The position numbers and the translations under genes were made by a program. Below, piece by piece: positions 52,909 to 61,843 of a DNA stretch of 64,000 nt. Below the pieces are notes generated by a model. That model was not told the DNA's origin. It ran no database searches and saw nothing but the letters and a program-made list of their open reading frames with translations. Source of the DNA: Devosia sp. FJ2-5-3 (GTDB taxonomy: Bacteria; Pseudomonadota; Alphaproteobacteria; Rhizobiales; Devosiaceae); NCBI RefSeq assembly GCF_029201545.1, contig NZ_CP104007.1, positions 654,501-718,500 of the forward strand, read 5' to 3'. Numbering within the stretch: the stretch's first letter is position 1; every line of letters starts with the position of its first letter.

Positions 52909-53411
52909 TCATGTCGACCATCGCCCTGTTCTTCTTTCCCGCGCTGATGGCGTTTGCCGCTTCGTCAGATCTCCTGACGATGCGCATTTCCAACAAGCTC
53001 GTGCTGTTGCTTGCGGCCGGGTTTTTTGTCGTGGCGCTGGCAATCAACATGCCCATGCAGCAATTGGCCATGCATGTCCTGTGCGCCCTCGTGGTGCTGG
53101 CCGTCGCCTTCACCTTCTTTGCCATGGGCTGGGTGGGGGGCGGAGACGCCAAGCTGGCGGCGGCGACAACGCTCTGGCTCGGCTTCGGGCTAACATTGCC
53201 CTACCTCGTCTATTCGGCGGTGTTCGGGGGCCTGCTGACCCTCCTCATCCTGGCGCTGCGTCGCCTGCCGCTTTTTCCGATGTTGGCGCGTTTTGCCTGG
53301 CTCGAGCGCCTGCATGACAAGAAGACCGGCGTTCCCTATGGCATCGCCATGGCCGCCGCGGGCGTCGTTGTCTATTCCAATACTGCCATTTTTGCCCATC
53401 TGGCAGCCTGA
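52905..53411 (+). CDS. cpaA: Prepilin peptidase CpaA (A24 family)
   Basis: 168 residues with about five membrane helices. The catalytic aspartates of A24 peptidases are Asp22 in SSDLLTMRISN and Asp81 in GGGDAKL. It lacks the cysteine methylase domain, as usual for CpaA/TadV. It processes the Flp and TadE pilins here. Overlaps the minor pilin gene by four bases. Confidence 0.93.
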   Translation: MIMSTIALFFFPALMAFAASSDLLTMRISNKLVLLLAAGFFVVALAINMPMQQLAMHVLCALVVLAVAFTFFAMGWVGGGDAKLAAATTLWLGFGLTLPYLVYSAVFGGLLTLLILALRRLPLFPMLARFAWLERLHDKKTGVPYGIAMAAAGVVVYSNTAIFAHLAA

Positions 53412-53563
53412 CCGGGCTTCATCCGTTCCGTCCCTCAGTTCCCCCACGCCGGCGCAGTGCTGAATAAAGCCTGCGCAGTTCGGGATTTGGACGTCGCACT
53501 TGTGCCCATTACTTGCAGAATGCCAAGCTTCATAAGTTGTTTACCTTATAGAGCAAGCACCGG

Positions 53564-53578
53564 TTAACCAAACTTTGA
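53564..53578. promoter_or_regulatory. CtrA-like box (TTAA-N7-TTGA) before cpaB
   Basis: TTAACCAAACTTTGA matches TTAA-N7-TTAA with one mismatch, 68 bases before the cpaB ATG, in the 235-base gap between cpaA and cpaB. The gap implies a separate promoter for cpaB onward. The rest of the gap shows no other named site. Confidence 0.45.
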
Positions 53579-53646
53579 CCCTTTAGAGACATAGTCCACC
53601 CCGTGCAATTGGGCGAAGTCGTCCGTGCAGAACCGGAGTGGGGTTA

Positions 53647-54585
53647 ATGAGTCCAGCCCGTATTATCCTTGTCGTGGTTGCCCTGGTGGCCGGCGGTCTT
53701 GCCGCGTTCCTGGTGACCCGCTCGGGCAGCGCGCCGGCACCCTCACGCGAGGTGGTGACGCAGGTCGTCGAAGAGGCCAAGACACAGATCCTCGTCGCCA
53801 AGGCGGGCATCGGCATCGGCGAGCGACTGACGGCCAACGCGCTGGAATGGCAGGACTGGCCCGAGGGCGCACTGCGTCCCGAATATGTCACCATATCGGC
53901 GATGCCCGATGCGCCGGTCGAACTCACCGGGGCAGTGGCGCGGTTTGAATTTTTCCCGGGCGAGCCCATCCGGGAGCAAAAGCTGGTGCACTCCGACCAG
54001 GGCTATCTGTCGGCCGTGCTCGCCCAGGGCATGCGCGGCGTGTCGGTGGGTGTGAGCGCCGTCTCGAGCGCCGGTGGCTTTGTCGTGCCAAACGATCATG
54101 TGGATGTCATCCTGACGACGTCCACCACTATGGGGCAGCAGTCGGAAGTGGTTCTCTCCGATGTGCGGGTGCTCGCCATCGGCAAGCGGCTGGGCGAAAT
54201 GGGCGCCAGCGGGGGCAATTCGACGAGCAGTGACAACACCGTTCCCGTAACCTTCGACAAGAGCACGATCGCAACGCTCGAACTGACGCCGGTCCAGGCA
54301 GAGTCCCTGATCAACGCGTCCATGCGCGGGCAATTGTCGCTGACCCTGCGCTCGGTCGTCGATTTCGGACGCGCGGCCGACGTGCAGCGGCCTGCCGGCT
54401 CGAGCCAGACCGTGCGGGTGATCCGGGCGGGCAAGGAGCAGAATGTTCTGGCGGGCAGCGTTGCGCAGGTCACGACGCAGCCGGAGCTCTATCCCATGGG
54501 CGAGGATTACAGCTCTTCCGACGAATATTACAGCGAATCCCAGTTTCAGGTCGATGCGGTCCAGCCGCAGATGATGCCGCAATAG
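53647..54585 (+). CDS. cpaB: Flp pilus assembly protein CpaB
   Basis: 312 residues: N-terminal membrane anchor (IILVVVALVAGGLAAFLV), then a SAF domain (about 45-110, AGIGIGERLTANALEW, GEPIREQKL), and a RcpC/CpaB beta domain with GYLSAVLAQGMRGVSV and PNDHVDVILT. It is thought to gate or stabilise the secretin channel. ATG 53647 follows GGAG. Confidence 0.93.
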   Translation: MSPARIILVVVALVAGGLAAFLVTRSGSAPAPSREVVTQVVEEAKTQILVAKAGIGIGERLTANALEWQDWPEGALRPEYVTISAMPDAPVELTGAVARFEFFPGEPIREQKLVHSDQGYLSAVLAQGMRGVSVGVSAVSSAGGFVVPNDHVDVILTTSTTMGQQSEVVLSDVRVLAIGKRLGEMGASGGNSTSSDNTVPVTFDKSTIATLELTPVQAESLINASMRGQLSLTLRSVVDFGRAADVQRPAGSSQTVRVIRAGKEQNVLAGSVAQVTTQPELYPMGEDYSSSDEYYSESQFQVDAVQPQMMPQ

Positions 54586-54598
54586 GCCGGAGTTTCCG

Positions 54599-55987
54599 AT
54601 GAATAAAGCCACCACCGCCTTGTTTCGTCCGCTTCTCCTGGCCGGCCTTGTCAGCCTTGGCGCACAGGCGCTTCCGGCCATGGGCCAAGACGCCCAGATC
54701 GCCGTTTCATCTTCTGCCTATGGCGGCGTGCGCAATATCGATCTTGAACTCAACAAATCGATGATCGTCGACCTGCCGGCGGGGGTCGCCGAGGTGATCG
54801 TGTCCCAGCCGAGCGTCGCGGCCGCGATCATGCGCACCCGCACCCGCGCCATCGTCCAGGGCATTGGCGGCGGCGACACCAATATCTTTTTCCTCGACGA
54901 CAATGGCCGCACCATCCAGGTGCTCGATCTGCGCGTCATCAAGGAGCCGTCCCAGGTCGGCAATGCGCTTGAAGAGGCGCTGGCGCGCGTGATCCCGGGA
55001 TCCAAGATCTCGGTGGAATCGGTGACGCTCAAGGACGACACCAACCGGGTTGTGCTGACGGGTTCCGTGCTCTCGTCCGATGACAAGGCGCGGGCCGAAC
55101 AGGTGGCCATCCAGTTTGCGGGCGATCCGCAAAACGTCGCCAATATTCTCGAGGTCGCCGGCGCCCAGCAGGTCATGCTGCAGGTCACGGTGTCCGAAAT
55201 CCGTCGCTCCGACGCCCTGCAGCTTGGCATTAATCTCTCCGGCATGGTCACGTTGGGGGCAGGCAGCCTCAGCTTCAATAGTGCCCAGACGACGCTGACC
55301 AACGGCGTTTCCGGAAATTTCCCGATCGGCAATACGCAGATCAATGCGGCCGTGCGGGCGCTGGAGCAACGCGGAGCCCTGCGTCTCCTGGCCCAGCCGA
55401 CGCTGACGGCCATGTCGGGGGAAAGCGCCGAGTTCCTCGTGGGCGGCGAGTTTCCCTATAGGACGACTGACTCGGATGGCAAGCAGGTCACGAGCTTCAA
55501 GCCCTATGGGGTGGAGCTGAAATTCACCCCGGTGGTGCGCTCGAACGGTTCGGTCAATATCGCCATTCAGACCGGCGTCTCGGAGGTGCAGGCTGGCTCG
55601 CAGGGCGAACCGACGCTATCGCGGCGAGACGTCAAGACCAGTGTCGAGCTGCCCGTGGGCTCGACGCTGGCAATCGGAGGCTTGCTGGATGAGCGGATGA
55701 GCCGCGCCATCGATCAGCTTCCGGGCCTCGCCAATGTACCGATCCTGGGGGCGCTGTTCCGCTCGAACAACTTCAAGCGCGAAGAAACCGAGCTGGTCAT
55801 CCTGGTAACGCCGTACCTCGTGGCTCCGAGCCCCGTGAACGCGATTGCCGTCCCGACCGATCATGTCCAGGCGTCGAGCGACGCCGAGGCCATTTTCCTC
55901 GGTCGGCTCGAAAAGCAATACAGCGTCGGTGGCGGCGCAGGGATGCGCGGCAGTTTCAGCGGTTCAGTGGGCTTCGTGCTCGATTGA
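54599..55987 (+). CDS. cpaC: Outer-membrane secretin CpaC/RcpA
   Basis: 462 residues: signal peptide (1-30), secretin N-terminal domain, BON-like region (about 118-175), and the C-terminal secretin barrel with VGGEFPYRTTDSDGKQV, GVELKFTPVV and LPVGSTLAIGGLLDE. It forms the pore through which the Flp pilus leaves the cell. 13 bases after cpaB. Normally cpaD would follow; here cpaE begins 31 bases later. Confidence 0.93.
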   Translation: MNKATTALFRPLLLAGLVSLGAQALPAMGQDAQIAVSSSAYGGVRNIDLELNKSMIVDLPAGVAEVIVSQPSVAAAIMRTRTRAIVQGIGGGDTNIFFLDDNGRTIQVLDLRVIKEPSQVGNALEEALARVIPGSKISVESVTLKDDTNRVVLTGSVLSSDDKARAEQVAIQFAGDPQNVANILEVAGAQQVMLQVTVSEIRRSDALQLGINLSGMVTLGAGSLSFNSAQTTLTNGVSGNFPIGNTQINAAVRALEQRGALRLLAQPTLTAMSGESAEFLVGGEFPYRTTDSDGKQVTSFKPYGVELKFTPVVRSNGSVNIAIQTGVSEVQAGSQGEPTLSRRDVKTSVELPVGSTLAIGGLLDERMSRAIDQLPGLANVPILGALFRSNNFKREETELVILVTPYLVAPSPVNAIAVPTDHVQASSDAEAIFLGRLEKQYSVGGGAGMRGSFSGSVGFVLD

Positions 55988-56018
55988 AATTGGGCCAGTT
56001 TGCAAGGAATTCGGCACG

Positions 56019-57293
56019 ATGAGTTTTCTGACCCCCGATCAAAATCCCAAGGCCGAAGAGCCGGCAGCCGAGATCGCCGCAGGCGCTCGGCTCGTGCCGC
56101 GCATTACCATCCAGGCTTTCTGCGAGCACTCCCAGACGGCTCAATTGGTCGAAAGCGCGATCTACGACCGGCGCATGTCCAAGGTGGCGCTGACCACGCA
56201 TAATGGCGGGCTCGACGGGGCCATCGAGACCTATCGGTCCAATCCAACGCCCAACCTCGTCATCATCGAAACCACATTGCCGCCCGATGCCATTCCGGGG
56301 GCGCTGGAGCGCCTTGCGGAGGTCTGCGACGCCAGCACGCGCGTCATCGTCCTGGGCCATGTCAATGACGTGCTGCTCTATCGCGACCTGATCCGCTCGG
56401 GCATTTCCGAATATCTGGTGCTGCCGGCGACATCGCAATTGCTGGTCACGGCGATCACCGATCTCTTTGCCGGCGATGGCGCCGCTCCCATCGGGCGCTC
56501 GATCGGTTTCGTCTCCGCCAAGGGCGGGGCAGGGGGATCCACCCTCGCCCACAACGTCGCCTGGGCTATCGCCACCGGCCTGCGCCAGGACACGCTGATC
56601 CTCGACATGGATCTCGGCTTTGGCACGGCGGGGCTCAATTTCAACCAGGACCCACCCCACGGCCTTGCCGACGCGCTTCTCGCCAACCAGAAGGTCGACC
56701 AGACCATGCTGGACCGGCTGATGAGCAAGGCGGCCAATCACGTCAACCTGCTGACTGCTCCGGCGACGCTGGACCGGACCTGGGATTTCGAGGAGCGCGA
56801 TTTCGAGCAGATCATCGAGATCTGCCAGCGCTCGGTGCCGGTGGTCATTCTGGACCTGCCGCACAGCTGGAACGGCTGGGTTCGCCATACGCTGGCGACG
56901 ATCGATGAAGTGGTCATCGTGGCCGAGCCGGACCTTGCCAATCTGCGCAATGCGAAAAACCTCAGCGACGCGATCCGCGCCCTGCGCCCGACCGAGCGCC
57001 CGGCAAGCCTCGTGATCAACAAGCAGGGCGTGCCGCGCCGGCCCGAGATCTCGGCCACTGAATTCGCCTCCTCGATCGATTGCCAGCTCATCGGCCAGAT
57101 CGGGTTCGACGCGCAGCTTTTCGGTACCGCCGCCAATAACGGGCAGATGATCGCCGAGATCTCAGCGAACCATAAGGCCAATGAAATCTATCGCAGCATC
57201 GGCATGCATGTGACCGGACGGCAGGGCGTGCACGGCGCCGCCAAGCCCGCCAGCCTCATCAGAATGCCGTCCTTCCTCAAGAAGCGTGCCTGA
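56019..57293 (+). CDS. cpaE: Pilus assembly ATPase-like protein CpaE
   Basis: 424 residues. A receiver-like N-terminal domain (about 28-150, without the usual phospho-acceptor context) is followed by a MinD/ParA-type domain with deviant Walker A KGGAGGST (168-175) and LILDMDLGFGTAGL. CpaE positions Tad pili at the pole in Caulobacter. ATG 56019 with AAGGA upstream; the longer frame overlaps cpaC and is not credible. Confidence 0.93.
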   Translation: MSFLTPDQNPKAEEPAAEIAAGARLVPRITIQAFCEHSQTAQLVESAIYDRRMSKVALTTHNGGLDGAIETYRSNPTPNLVIIETTLPPDAIPGALERLAEVCDASTRVIVLGHVNDVLLYRDLIRSGISEYLVLPATSQLLVTAITDLFAGDGAAPIGRSIGFVSAKGGAGGSTLAHNVAWAIATGLRQDTLILDMDLGFGTAGLNFNQDPPHGLADALLANQKVDQTMLDRLMSKAANHVNLLTAPATLDRTWDFEERDFEQIIEICQRSVPVVILDLPHSWNGWVRHTLATIDEVVIVAEPDLANLRNAKNLSDAIRALRPTERPASLVINKQGVPRRPEISATEFASSIDCQLIGQIGFDAQLFGTAANNGQMIAEISANHKANEIYRSIGMHVTGRQGVHGAAKPASLIRMPSFLKKRA

Positions 57294-57330
57294 TCGGCAA
57301 GGGGACTGACGAAGCAAGGAATTTTCGACA

Positions 57331-58830
57331 ATGTTTGGCAAGCGTACCAGTTTCGGCGGAAATACTCCGGGCGTCGGGGAAATCCCCCGGCCCATCTCCA
57401 GTCCGCCTCGCGCTGCGCCGATTGCGCCGACGCCCGAACAGGCGCGCCGGACATTTGACGAAGGCATGGCGGGGCGGGTCAAGACCACGGACGACGTTCT
57501 CGATGTGCGCGCGCCGGCCGATGTCCAGCGCGACCGGGAGTATTTCCAGACCAAGTCGGCCATCTTCAACGCGCTGATCGACTCCATCGATCTCAGCCAG
57601 CTGGCGACCATGGAAAGCCAGGCGGCGCGCGAGGAAATCCGCGATATCGTCGCCGAGATCATCGCGCTGAAATCCATCGTCATGTCGATCTCCGAGCAGG
57701 AAGATCTGCTCGAGGATATCTGCAACGACGTGCTCGGCTATGGTCCGCTCGAGCCGCTGCTGGCGCGGGACGACATCTCCGACATAATGGTGAACGGCAG
57801 CCAGAAATGCTACATCGAAGTCGGCGGCAAGGTGCGCCTGACCAATGTGCGCTTCCGCGACGACGCCCATCTGATGAATGTCTGCCAGCGCATCGTCAGC
57901 CAGGTCGGCCGCCGCGTCGATGAAGGCTCGCCCATATGCGACGCCCGTCTTCCCGATGGCTCGCGCGTCAACGTCATCGCGCCACCGCTGGCTATTGATG
58001 GCGCAGCGCTGACAATTCGAAAATTCAAGAAGGACAAGCTGACGCTCGCGCAGCTGGTCAAATATGGCTCCATATCGCCCGAAGGGGCCGAAGTGCTGCG
58101 CATCCTTGGCCGCGTCCGCGCCAATGTGCTGATCTCCGGCGGCACCGGCTCGGGCAAGACGACGCTCCTCAATTGCCTGACCGCCTTCATCGAAAAGGAT
58201 GAGCGCGTCATCACCTGCGAGGACTCCGCCGAGCTCCAGCTGCAGCAGCCCCATGTGGTACGCCTCGAAACCCGCCCCCCCAATCTCGAGGGCGAGGGCG
58301 AGATCACCATGCGCGATCTGATCAAGAACTGCCTGCGCATGCGTCCCGAACGCATCATCGTGGGCGAAGTGCGCGGACCCGAAAGCTTCGACCTGCTCCA
58401 GGCGATGAATACGGGCCATGACGGCTCGATGGGCACGCTGCACGCCAACAGCCCGCGCGAAGCCCTGTCGCGCCTTGAATCCATGATCACCATGGGCGGC
58501 TATAGCCTCCCCAGCCGCACGATCCGCGAGATGATCGTTTCCTCGATCGACGTCATCGTCCAGGCAGCCCGCCTGCGCGACGGCTCGCGCCGCATCACCC
58601 ACATTTCCGAAGTGCTGGGCATGGAAGGCGACGTGATCGTGACCCAGGACATCTTCGTCTATGACATCATGGGGGAAGACGGGAACGGCATGCTGCTCGG
58701 CAAGCACCGCTCGACCGGCATCACGAAGCCACAATTTACCGAGCGGGCCCGCTATTTCAACGAGGAGGCCAATCTGGTCGAGGCGCTGGAACAGTCCAAT
58801 ACCGAGCAACGCGAGATATTGGGGCGCTGA
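57331..58830 (+). CDS. cpaF: Pilus secretion ATPase CpaF/TadA
   Basis: 499 residues, hexameric motor for pilus extension and retraction. Walker A GGTGSGKT is at 270-277; Asp box TCEDSAELQL, Walker B region RPERIIVGEVRG and the His box GSMGTLHANSPREAL follow. The N-terminal CpaF domain (about 70-200) includes YGPLEPLLARDDISDIMVNG. 37 bases after cpaE. Confidence 0.95.
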   Translation: MFGKRTSFGGNTPGVGEIPRPISSPPRAAPIAPTPEQARRTFDEGMAGRVKTTDDVLDVRAPADVQRDREYFQTKSAIFNALIDSIDLSQLATMESQAAREEIRDIVAEIIALKSIVMSISEQEDLLEDICNDVLGYGPLEPLLARDDISDIMVNGSQKCYIEVGGKVRLTNVRFRDDAHLMNVCQRIVSQVGRRVDEGSPICDARLPDGSRVNVIAPPLAIDGAALTIRKFKKDKLTLAQLVKYGSISPEGAEVLRILGRVRANVLISGGTGSGKTTLLNCLTAFIEKDERVITCEDSAELQLQQPHVVRLETRPPNLEGEGEITMRDLIKNCLRMRPERIIVGEVRGPESFDLLQAMNTGHDGSMGTLHANSPREALSRLESMITMGGYSLPSRTIREMIVSSIDVIVQAARLRDGSRRITHISEVLGMEGDVIVTQDIFVYDIMGEDGNGMLLGKHRSTGITKPQFTERARYFNEEANLVEALEQSNTEQREILGR

Positions 58831-58833
58831 TCG

Positions 58834-59811
58834 ATGACCAATGTGGTGCTGCTGTTCATCCTGGCCGTGATTTCAATCGGAGCGGCCGGCGTGGCGCTCG
58901 TTCCCTCGGTTCTGGGCGATGACCGCGCGCAGAAGCGCCGCAAGGCGCTGCAGGGCGACATCCGCACCAATCGGCGCGAGGTCGATGCCGGACGCGTCCG
59001 CGACCAGCGCCGCAAGAGCGTGCAACAGGCGCTCAAGGCCCAGAACGAGGAGCTGGCGGCCAAGCGCCGCGTGCGTCTGCCCGATCTCCTGTTCCAGGCG
59101 GGCATGACCATCAGTACCGGCCATTTCATCCGCAACAGCGTGATCCTGGGAATTGTCCTGTTCCTGGTCCTGCTCGTCATCCAGGTGCCCTATTATTTCG
59201 CGGCGATCCTGGCGCTGGCTGGCGCCTATCTGCTGCCGCGGCTCTATATCGGTCGCAAGCGAAAGAAATATCAGAACGCTTTCCTCGATGAGCTGCCCAA
59301 TGCGGTGGAAGCGATCGTGCGCGGCGTCAAGACCGGCCTGCCGCTCAATGATTCCATGCGCGTCGTGGCCAAGGACACCAAAGAGCCCGTGCGCTCCGAA
59401 TTCGGCCGCGTCCTCGACCAGCAGGCCTTCGGCTTTTCCATGACCGAGGCCGTGCAGGTGCTTTATGAACGGGTGCCGCTGCCGGAGGTCAATTTCTTCG
59501 TGGTGGTGATCTCGGTCCAGCAACAGGCCGGCGGCAATCTCTCCGAAGCGTTGGGCAATCTGGCGCGGGTGCTGCGCAATCGCAAGAAGATGAAGCAGAA
59601 GGTCGCCGCCATGTCCTCGGAGGCAAAGGCATCTGCCGGCATTATCGGATCCTTGCCGGTGGTGGTCTCCATCCTCGTCTCGCTGGTATCGCCAGAATAT
59701 CTCCAGCCCTTGTTCCATACCCCGCTTGGCAATCTCTGGCTCGGCGTGGCGTTTCTCATGATGTGCCTGGGCGCGTTCGCCATGAACCGCATGATCCAGT
59801 TCGAAATCTAG
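58834..59811 (+). CDS. tadB: Pilus inner-membrane platform protein TadB
   Basis: 325 residues: N-terminal membrane helix, a basic cytosolic stretch, two hydrophobic segments near 100-140, a T2SSF domain (about 160-285, PNAVEAIVRGVKTGLPL, QQQAGGNLSEALGNLARVLR) and C-terminal helices. Together with TadC it forms the platform moved by CpaF. Three bases after cpaF. Confidence 0.92.
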   Translation: MTNVVLLFILAVISIGAAGVALVPSVLGDDRAQKRRKALQGDIRTNRREVDAGRVRDQRRKSVQQALKAQNEELAAKRRVRLPDLLFQAGMTISTGHFIRNSVILGIVLFLVLLVIQVPYYFAAILALAGAYLLPRLYIGRKRKKYQNAFLDELPNAVEAIVRGVKTGLPLNDSMRVVAKDTKEPVRSEFGRVLDQQAFGFSMTEAVQVLYERVPLPEVNFFVVVISVQQQAGGNLSEALGNLARVLRNRKKMKQKVAAMSSEAKASAGIIGSLPVVVSILVSLVSPEYLQPLFHTPLGNLWLGVAFLMMCLGAFAMNRMIQFEI

Positions 59812-59829
59812 CTTCAGGCGGGTAATGGC

Positions 59830-60825
59830 GTGAACATTGTCGAACTCTTGACCCAGCGGGAATTTCTGATCGGCATCCTGGCCGCGATCTCTGCTGCCGC
59901 CATGGTTTTCACCTTCGGCTCCAGCCTCGTCGTCAAGCAGGATATGCGCAAGCGCATCAGGCGGGTCGCTGTCGAGCGCGACCGCTTGCGCGCCGAGGAA
60001 ATGGCGCGCCTGCGCGGCGGCAATGCTGCGGATGCGCGCACAAGCGCGCGCCGGAGCGGCGAAACCAAGGCCTATATGAAGCGGGCGGTGGATCGGTTTG
60101 ATCTCAAGCGCGCCTTCCAGGACGACACCACGCTCGACAAGCTTGCCATGGCCGGCTTTCGCGGCCAGGGACATTTGACGACGTTCCTCTTCCAGCGCCT
60201 TGCCGCCCCGATCATCATCTTCGCGATTGCCGCTTTCTACCTGCTCGTCGTCATGCCGGGTGAACGGCCGGTCTTCCTCAACGTCACTTATGCAATCGGT
60301 GCCGGGCTGGTGGGCGCCTATCTGCCGGTGCTGATGCTCAAGAACGCGACGCAGAAGCGACAGGCCTCGATCCGGCGCGCCTGGCCGGATTGCCTCGACC
60401 TGCTGCTGCTCTGTGTGGAGGCGGGCATGTCGATGGAGCACGCCTTCAAGCGGGTGGCGCGGGAGATCGGGCAGCAGAGCGCCGAACTGGCAGAAGAGCT
60501 GACGCTGACCACGGCCGAACTGTCATTTCTCGAGGAGCGCAGCCGCGCCTACGACAATCTCGGGCGCCGCACCGGGCTGGACAATGTCAAAGCGGTGATG
60601 ACCGCGCTGATCCAGGCCGATCGCTACGGCACGTCCGTGGGCCAGGCGCTGCGCGTGATGGCCGAAGAGGGGCGCGAAACCCGGATGATGGACGCCGAAA
60701 AGAAGGCCGCAGCCCTGCCGCCGAAGCTGACCGTGCCGCTGATCCTGTTCTTCCTGCCGGTATTGTTCATCGTCATCATGGCCCCAGCCATCATTAAGGT
60801 GATGAGCAACGGGCTGATGGGGTAG
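59830..60825 (+). CDS. tadC: Pilus inner-membrane platform protein TadC
   Basis: 331 residues, second T2SSF platform protein: LLLLCVEAGMSMEHAFKRVARE and LIQADRYGTSVGQALRVMAEE are the domain core, with hydrophobic segments at about 8-30, 118-165 and 302-325. Starts with GTG 59830, 18 bases after tadB. Last plus-strand gene of the Tad operon. Confidence 0.92.
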   Translation: MNIVELLTQREFLIGILAAISAAAMVFTFGSSLVVKQDMRKRIRRVAVERDRLRAEEMARLRGGNAADARTSARRSGETKAYMKRAVDRFDLKRAFQDDTTLDKLAMAGFRGQGHLTTFLFQRLAAPIIIFAIAAFYLLVVMPGERPVFLNVTYAIGAGLVGAYLPVLMLKNATQKRQASIRRAWPDCLDLLLLCVEAGMSMEHAFKRVAREIGQQSAELAEELTLTTAELSFLEERSRAYDNLGRRTGLDNVKAVMTALIQADRYGTSVGQALRVMAEEGRETRMMDAEKKAAALPPKLTVPLILFFLPVLFIVIMAPAIIKVMSNGLMG

Positions 60826-60845
60826 GCGCGTTCGACGCCTTGGCG

Positions 60846-60898
60846 CGCTCCCTCCCAACCTCCGCTGGAAGGGGAAGGGATCGGTCCGGTGGGTGGGG
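60846..60898. repeat. GC-rich palindromic repeat, copy 7 (degenerate)
   Basis: CTCCCTCCCAACCTCCgctGGAAGGGGAAGGGATCGG followed by GGTGGGTGGGG. Shorter and less perfect than the other copies. Lies between the convergent tadC and tadD genes. Confidence 0.6.
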
Positions 60899-60921
60899 CC
60901 GCGGAAGCGCCCTCCGCAAAC

Positions 60922-61692
60922 TCAGCTTTTTTCGATGAGATCCCAGCGGTTCTGCTGGGTCAGCAGGGCCCGGACATAGGCCATGTTGGCCTCGACCTGC
61001 TCAGGCGGCAGCTCGGCGGAATAGAGGGCCCGGCTTTCGCTGAACCGGCCTTGCAGTCCGACGACCAGGGCCAGGTTCTGGCGGGTCCTGGTATTGGCGC
61101 CACGCATCTGCAGGGCCCGGCGCAAATGCTGCTCCGCCGAAGCGAGATCGCTCGTCATGGCATAGGACAGGCCGAGATTGGTTTCGACCGAGGCTTCGGC
61201 TGGGGCGATCAGTGCAGCCTGCTGGTAGAGCGCGCGGGCCTCGGCATGCCTGCCCATCTGGTCGAGCGCGGCGCCCTTGACGAGAAGCGCGTTCCAATCT
61301 GGCGCGTCGGGGCGGATGACCCTGTCGAGCACGCCGATGGACTGGTCGAACCGGCCCATGGCCGTCAGGGCCTTGGCGTAGGCGATGGCGAGTTCGGCGT
61401 CCCCCGGATAGGCGGACATGGCCTGTTCGAGGGCCGCGGCGGCCTGCTCGGACTGTCCGGCGGCGCGCAGGGCGGCGGTGTAGTGGATGACGAGGTTGCG
61501 GTCGCGCGGATTGGATTTGTAGCGGGCGGTCAGTTCCGCAAGCGTCTGTTGGCGGTCGCTGGCGGAGAGGCCGGCATAGTCCGTGCTGCCGAGCTGACCG
61601 CGATTGGAGGCGCAGGCCCCCAGAGCCAAAGCTGCGACGCCGGCCAGAAGCAGGACACGGCAGGATTGGACTAAGCGGTTCGATGGCAACAC
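60922..61692 (-). CDS. tadD: TadD-like tetratricopeptide lipoprotein
   Basis: 256 residues. Lipoprotein signal with lipobox ALGAC (Cys27), then at least four TPR units (for example NLVIHYTAALRAAGQSEQAA, AIAYAKALTAMGRFDQSIG, VETNLGLSYAMTSDLASAE). TadD works as a secretin pilotin-like factor in Tad systems. GTG 61692 has GGGAG 9 bases ahead; a TTG at 61737 would lengthen the signal region unreasonably. Convergent with tadC. Confidence 0.88.
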   Translation of the reverse strand: MLPSNRLVQSCRVLLLAGVAALALGACASNRGQLGSTDYAGLSASDRQQTLAELTARYKSNPRDRNLVIHYTAALRAAGQSEQAAAALEQAMSAYPGDAELAIAYAKALTAMGRFDQSIGVLDRVIRPDAPDWNALLVKGAALDQMGRHAEARALYQQAALIAPAEASVETNLGLSYAMTSDLASAEQHLRRALQMRGANTRTRQNLALVVGLQGRFSESRALYSAELPPEQVEANMAYVRALLTQQNRWDLIEKS

Positions 61693-61744
61693 GGCACGGC
61701 ACTCCCGACGCGGGCGACAAATCCACGCTTCGAGCAATAAATCA

Positions 61745-61765
61745 TTAACCCTAACAGCCGGTTAA
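61745..61765. promoter_or_regulatory. Inverted repeat TTAACC-N9-GGTTAA
   Basis: A perfect 6-bp inverted repeat (61745-61750 and 61760-61765) in the divergent region between tadD and the aminopeptidase gene. The TTAA halves are 13 apart, so it is not a CtrA box by spacing. Possible operator; regulator unknown. Confidence 0.35.
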
Positions 61766-61843
61766 ACGGAGGTTTTCTGGGGCGTTGCCGCAGCCCTGCC
61801 GGGGGGATAGAAGCGTAGCCAATTCCATATTCTGGAGATGTTC

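Noticed and set aside
57277..60441. Long minus-strand frames (510 and 522 codons) opposite cpaF, tadB and tadC
   Set aside because: Shadows of well-defined Tad genes; Walker and T2SSF motifs are on the plus strand.
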